The translations under genes and the position numbers were made by a program. The notes beneath the pieces were generated by a model. That model did no database searches. It was not told the origin of the DNA and worked only from the letters and a program-made list of their open reading frames with translations. A stretch of 64,000 nucleotides of DNA from Leeia aquatica. Lineage in GTDB: Bacteria > Pseudomonadota > Gammaproteobacteria > Burkholderiales > Leeiaceae. The stretch lies in assembly GCF_012641365.1 (NCBI RefSeq), contig NZ_JABAIM010000001.1, positions 434,001 through 498,000 on the forward strand, written 5' to 3'. Shown here in pieces: positions 63,180 through 64,000 of the stretch. Numbering within the stretch: position 1 is the first letter of the stretch; every line of letters begins with the position of its first letter.

Positions 63180-64000
63180 TTAACCGCGCCGTTGCGCGAA
63201 ATCCCGCATGAAGGCGACCAGGGCCTCCACCCCGGCCAGCGGCATCGGGTTGTAGATGGACGCGCGCATGCCCCCCACCACCTTGTGCCCCTTCAGCTGC
63301 AGCAACCCAGCCGCCTTGCTCTGCGCCAGGAAGTCTGCATTCAGCGATTCATCCCGCAGACGGAACACCACATTCATGCGCGAACGCGCCGAGGCTTCTA
63401 CCGGGGCAAAATAGAAACCACCGCAATCATCCAGATAGCGGTACAGCAGGTCTGCCTTGGCCTTGTTCAACTGCTCGATGCCCGCTACGCCCCCTTGCTG
63501 CTTCAGCCACTTGAACACCAGCCCGGCCAGGTAGATGCCGTAGGTGCTGGGGGTGTTGAACAGCGAACCTGCATCCGCATACTTGCGGTACTGCAGGGTG
63601 ATCGGGGTAATCGGCAAGGCGTGGTCCAGCAGGTCATCGCGCACGATCACTACGGTGACCCCGCTGGGGCCGATGTTCTTCTGCGCACTGGCGTAGATCA
63701 GGCCAAAACGCGATACATCCACCTCACGCGAGAGGATGTTGGAGGACATGTCTGCCACCAGCGGCACCGCGCCGACATCCGGAATATCCTGAAACTCGAC
63801 GCCATTGACGGTTTCATTCGGGGTGTAGTGCACATAGGCGGCACGCGGGTCCAGCTCCCAGCCACTGCGGTCCGGGATGCCGTGGAAAGCATCACCCGCA
63901 CTGCTGCATACTTCCCGCGCTTCACCATAGCGGGCGGCTTCCTTGACCGCCAGCGTCGACCAATGGCCGGTGTTGACGTAATCCGCGCGGCCAGTACGGC
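63180..64000 (-). CDS. serC: Phosphoserine aminotransferase, C-terminal part (truncated by window edge)
   Basis: Converts 3-phosphohydroxypyruvate to phosphoserine (serine synthesis), and the homologous step in PLP synthesis. About 273 residues are present, and the reading frame runs off the window at 64000 without a start codon. Visible features are YVNTGHWS, the VHYTPNETVNGVEF segment, ADMSSNILSREVDVSRFGLIYASAQKNIGPSGVTVVIV with the PLP lysine in SAQKN, NTPSTYGIYLAGLVFKWLK and GGMRASIYNPMP. The N-terminal roughly 90 residues lie outside. It precedes pheA by 9 nt, the conserved serC-pheA-hisC order. Confidence 0.95.
   Translation of the reverse strand, partial: RTGRADYVNTGHWSTLAVKEAARYGEAREVCSSAGDAFHGIPDRSGWELDPRAAYVHYTPNETVNGVEFQDIPDVGAVPLVADMSSNILSREVDVSRFGLIYASAQKNIGPSGVTVVIVRDDLLDHALPITPITLQYRKYADAGSLFNTPSTYGIYLAGLVFKWLKQQGGVAGIEQLNKAKADLLYRYLDDCGGFYFAPVEASARSRMNVVFRLRDESLNADFLAQSKAAGLLQLKGHKVVGGMRASIYNPMPLAGVEALVAFMRDFAQRRG

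Noticed and set aside
1-64000. CRISPR arrays, tRNA or rRNA genes, insertion sequences, phage genes, toxin-antitoxin or defence islands
   Set aside because: Looked for on both strands; no repeat-spacer pattern, transposase, integrase, tRNA-like fold or defence-family protein was seen.
1-64000. Neisseria-type DNA uptake sequences as evidence for naming the lineage
   Set aside because: I did not see a repeated GCCGTCTGAA-like word, so the Neisseriales-like call rests only on gene content and order.

Overview
The window is a gene-dense stretch of a bacterial chromosome. It is GC-rich by eye and has no tRNA, rRNA, insertion sequence, prophage or CRISPR array that I can see. Gene content and order point to a betaproteobacterium. 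The clearest markers are EarP beside an EF-P with Arg32, the leuC-entericidin-leuD-leuB-asd-usg-fimV-truA-trpF-trpB-trpA-accD-folC-dedD-cvpA-purF-metZ gene string, MetZ-type methionine synthesis, and lapA-lapB-pyrF. A Neisseriales-like lineage (Chromobacteriaceae or Chitinibacteraceae type) is my inference, not something the sequence proves. No gap between genes exceeds about 200 bases.

Layout. 1-6.0 kb: a fabI-pta-ackA operon, then divergent class II and class I fumarases (fumC/fumA). 6.1-8.3 kb: an orphan receiver protein and a three-gene flagellar accessory set (DUF2802, FliK-like, FlhB C-terminal-like). 8.3-10.9 kb: a compact trans-3-hydroxy-L-proline catabolic locus, made of a dehydratase and an ornithine-cyclodeaminase-family reductase transcribed divergently around a perfect GntR-type palindrome, followed by a structured 3' region ending in a terminator. 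10.9-17.1 kb: the leucine/isovalerate degradation operon liuRABCD, with a perfect LiuR-type palindrome in the spacer of its promoter. 17.2-24.3 kb: a TetR regulator, an MltD-like lytic transglycosylase, RlmB, and a PAS-GGDEF-EAL c-di-GMP enzyme coupled to a SPOR protein. 24.3-30.7 kb: tilS, accA, fliW, an nfeD/SPFH pair, and earP-efp. 30.7-44.6 kb: ugd, pyrF, lapB, lapA, metZ, purF, cvpA, dedD, a small membrane protein, folC, accD, trpABF and truA, all on the minus strand. 44.7-54.0 kb: fimV, usg, a secreted unknown, asd, a 39-residue basic ORF, leuB, leuD, entericidin and leuC. 54.1-58.2 kb: fliK and fliJ, then TRAP transporter dctM/dctQ. 58.3-64.0 kb: aroC, cysK, an unknown, hisC, pheA and the 3' part of serC.

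Most genes are housekeeping: acetyl-phosphate and TCA metabolism; Leu, Trp, Phe, His, Ser, Cys, Met and Lys/Thr precursor synthesis; fatty-acid initiation; purine, pyrimidine and folate synthesis; envelope assembly and motility. I did not find a clearly new system. The items most worth a second look are the hydroxyproline locus with its two promoters sharing one operator, the 39-residue ORF between leuB and asd, the entericidin gene immediately before leuD, the structured segment at 10.74-10.89 kb, the Asd-like protein without catalytic residues, two unknown proteins, and several strong hairpins placed inside same-strand gene strings. Many CDS starts were moved from the longest reading frame using Shine-Dalgarno and promoter positions; each entry says so.
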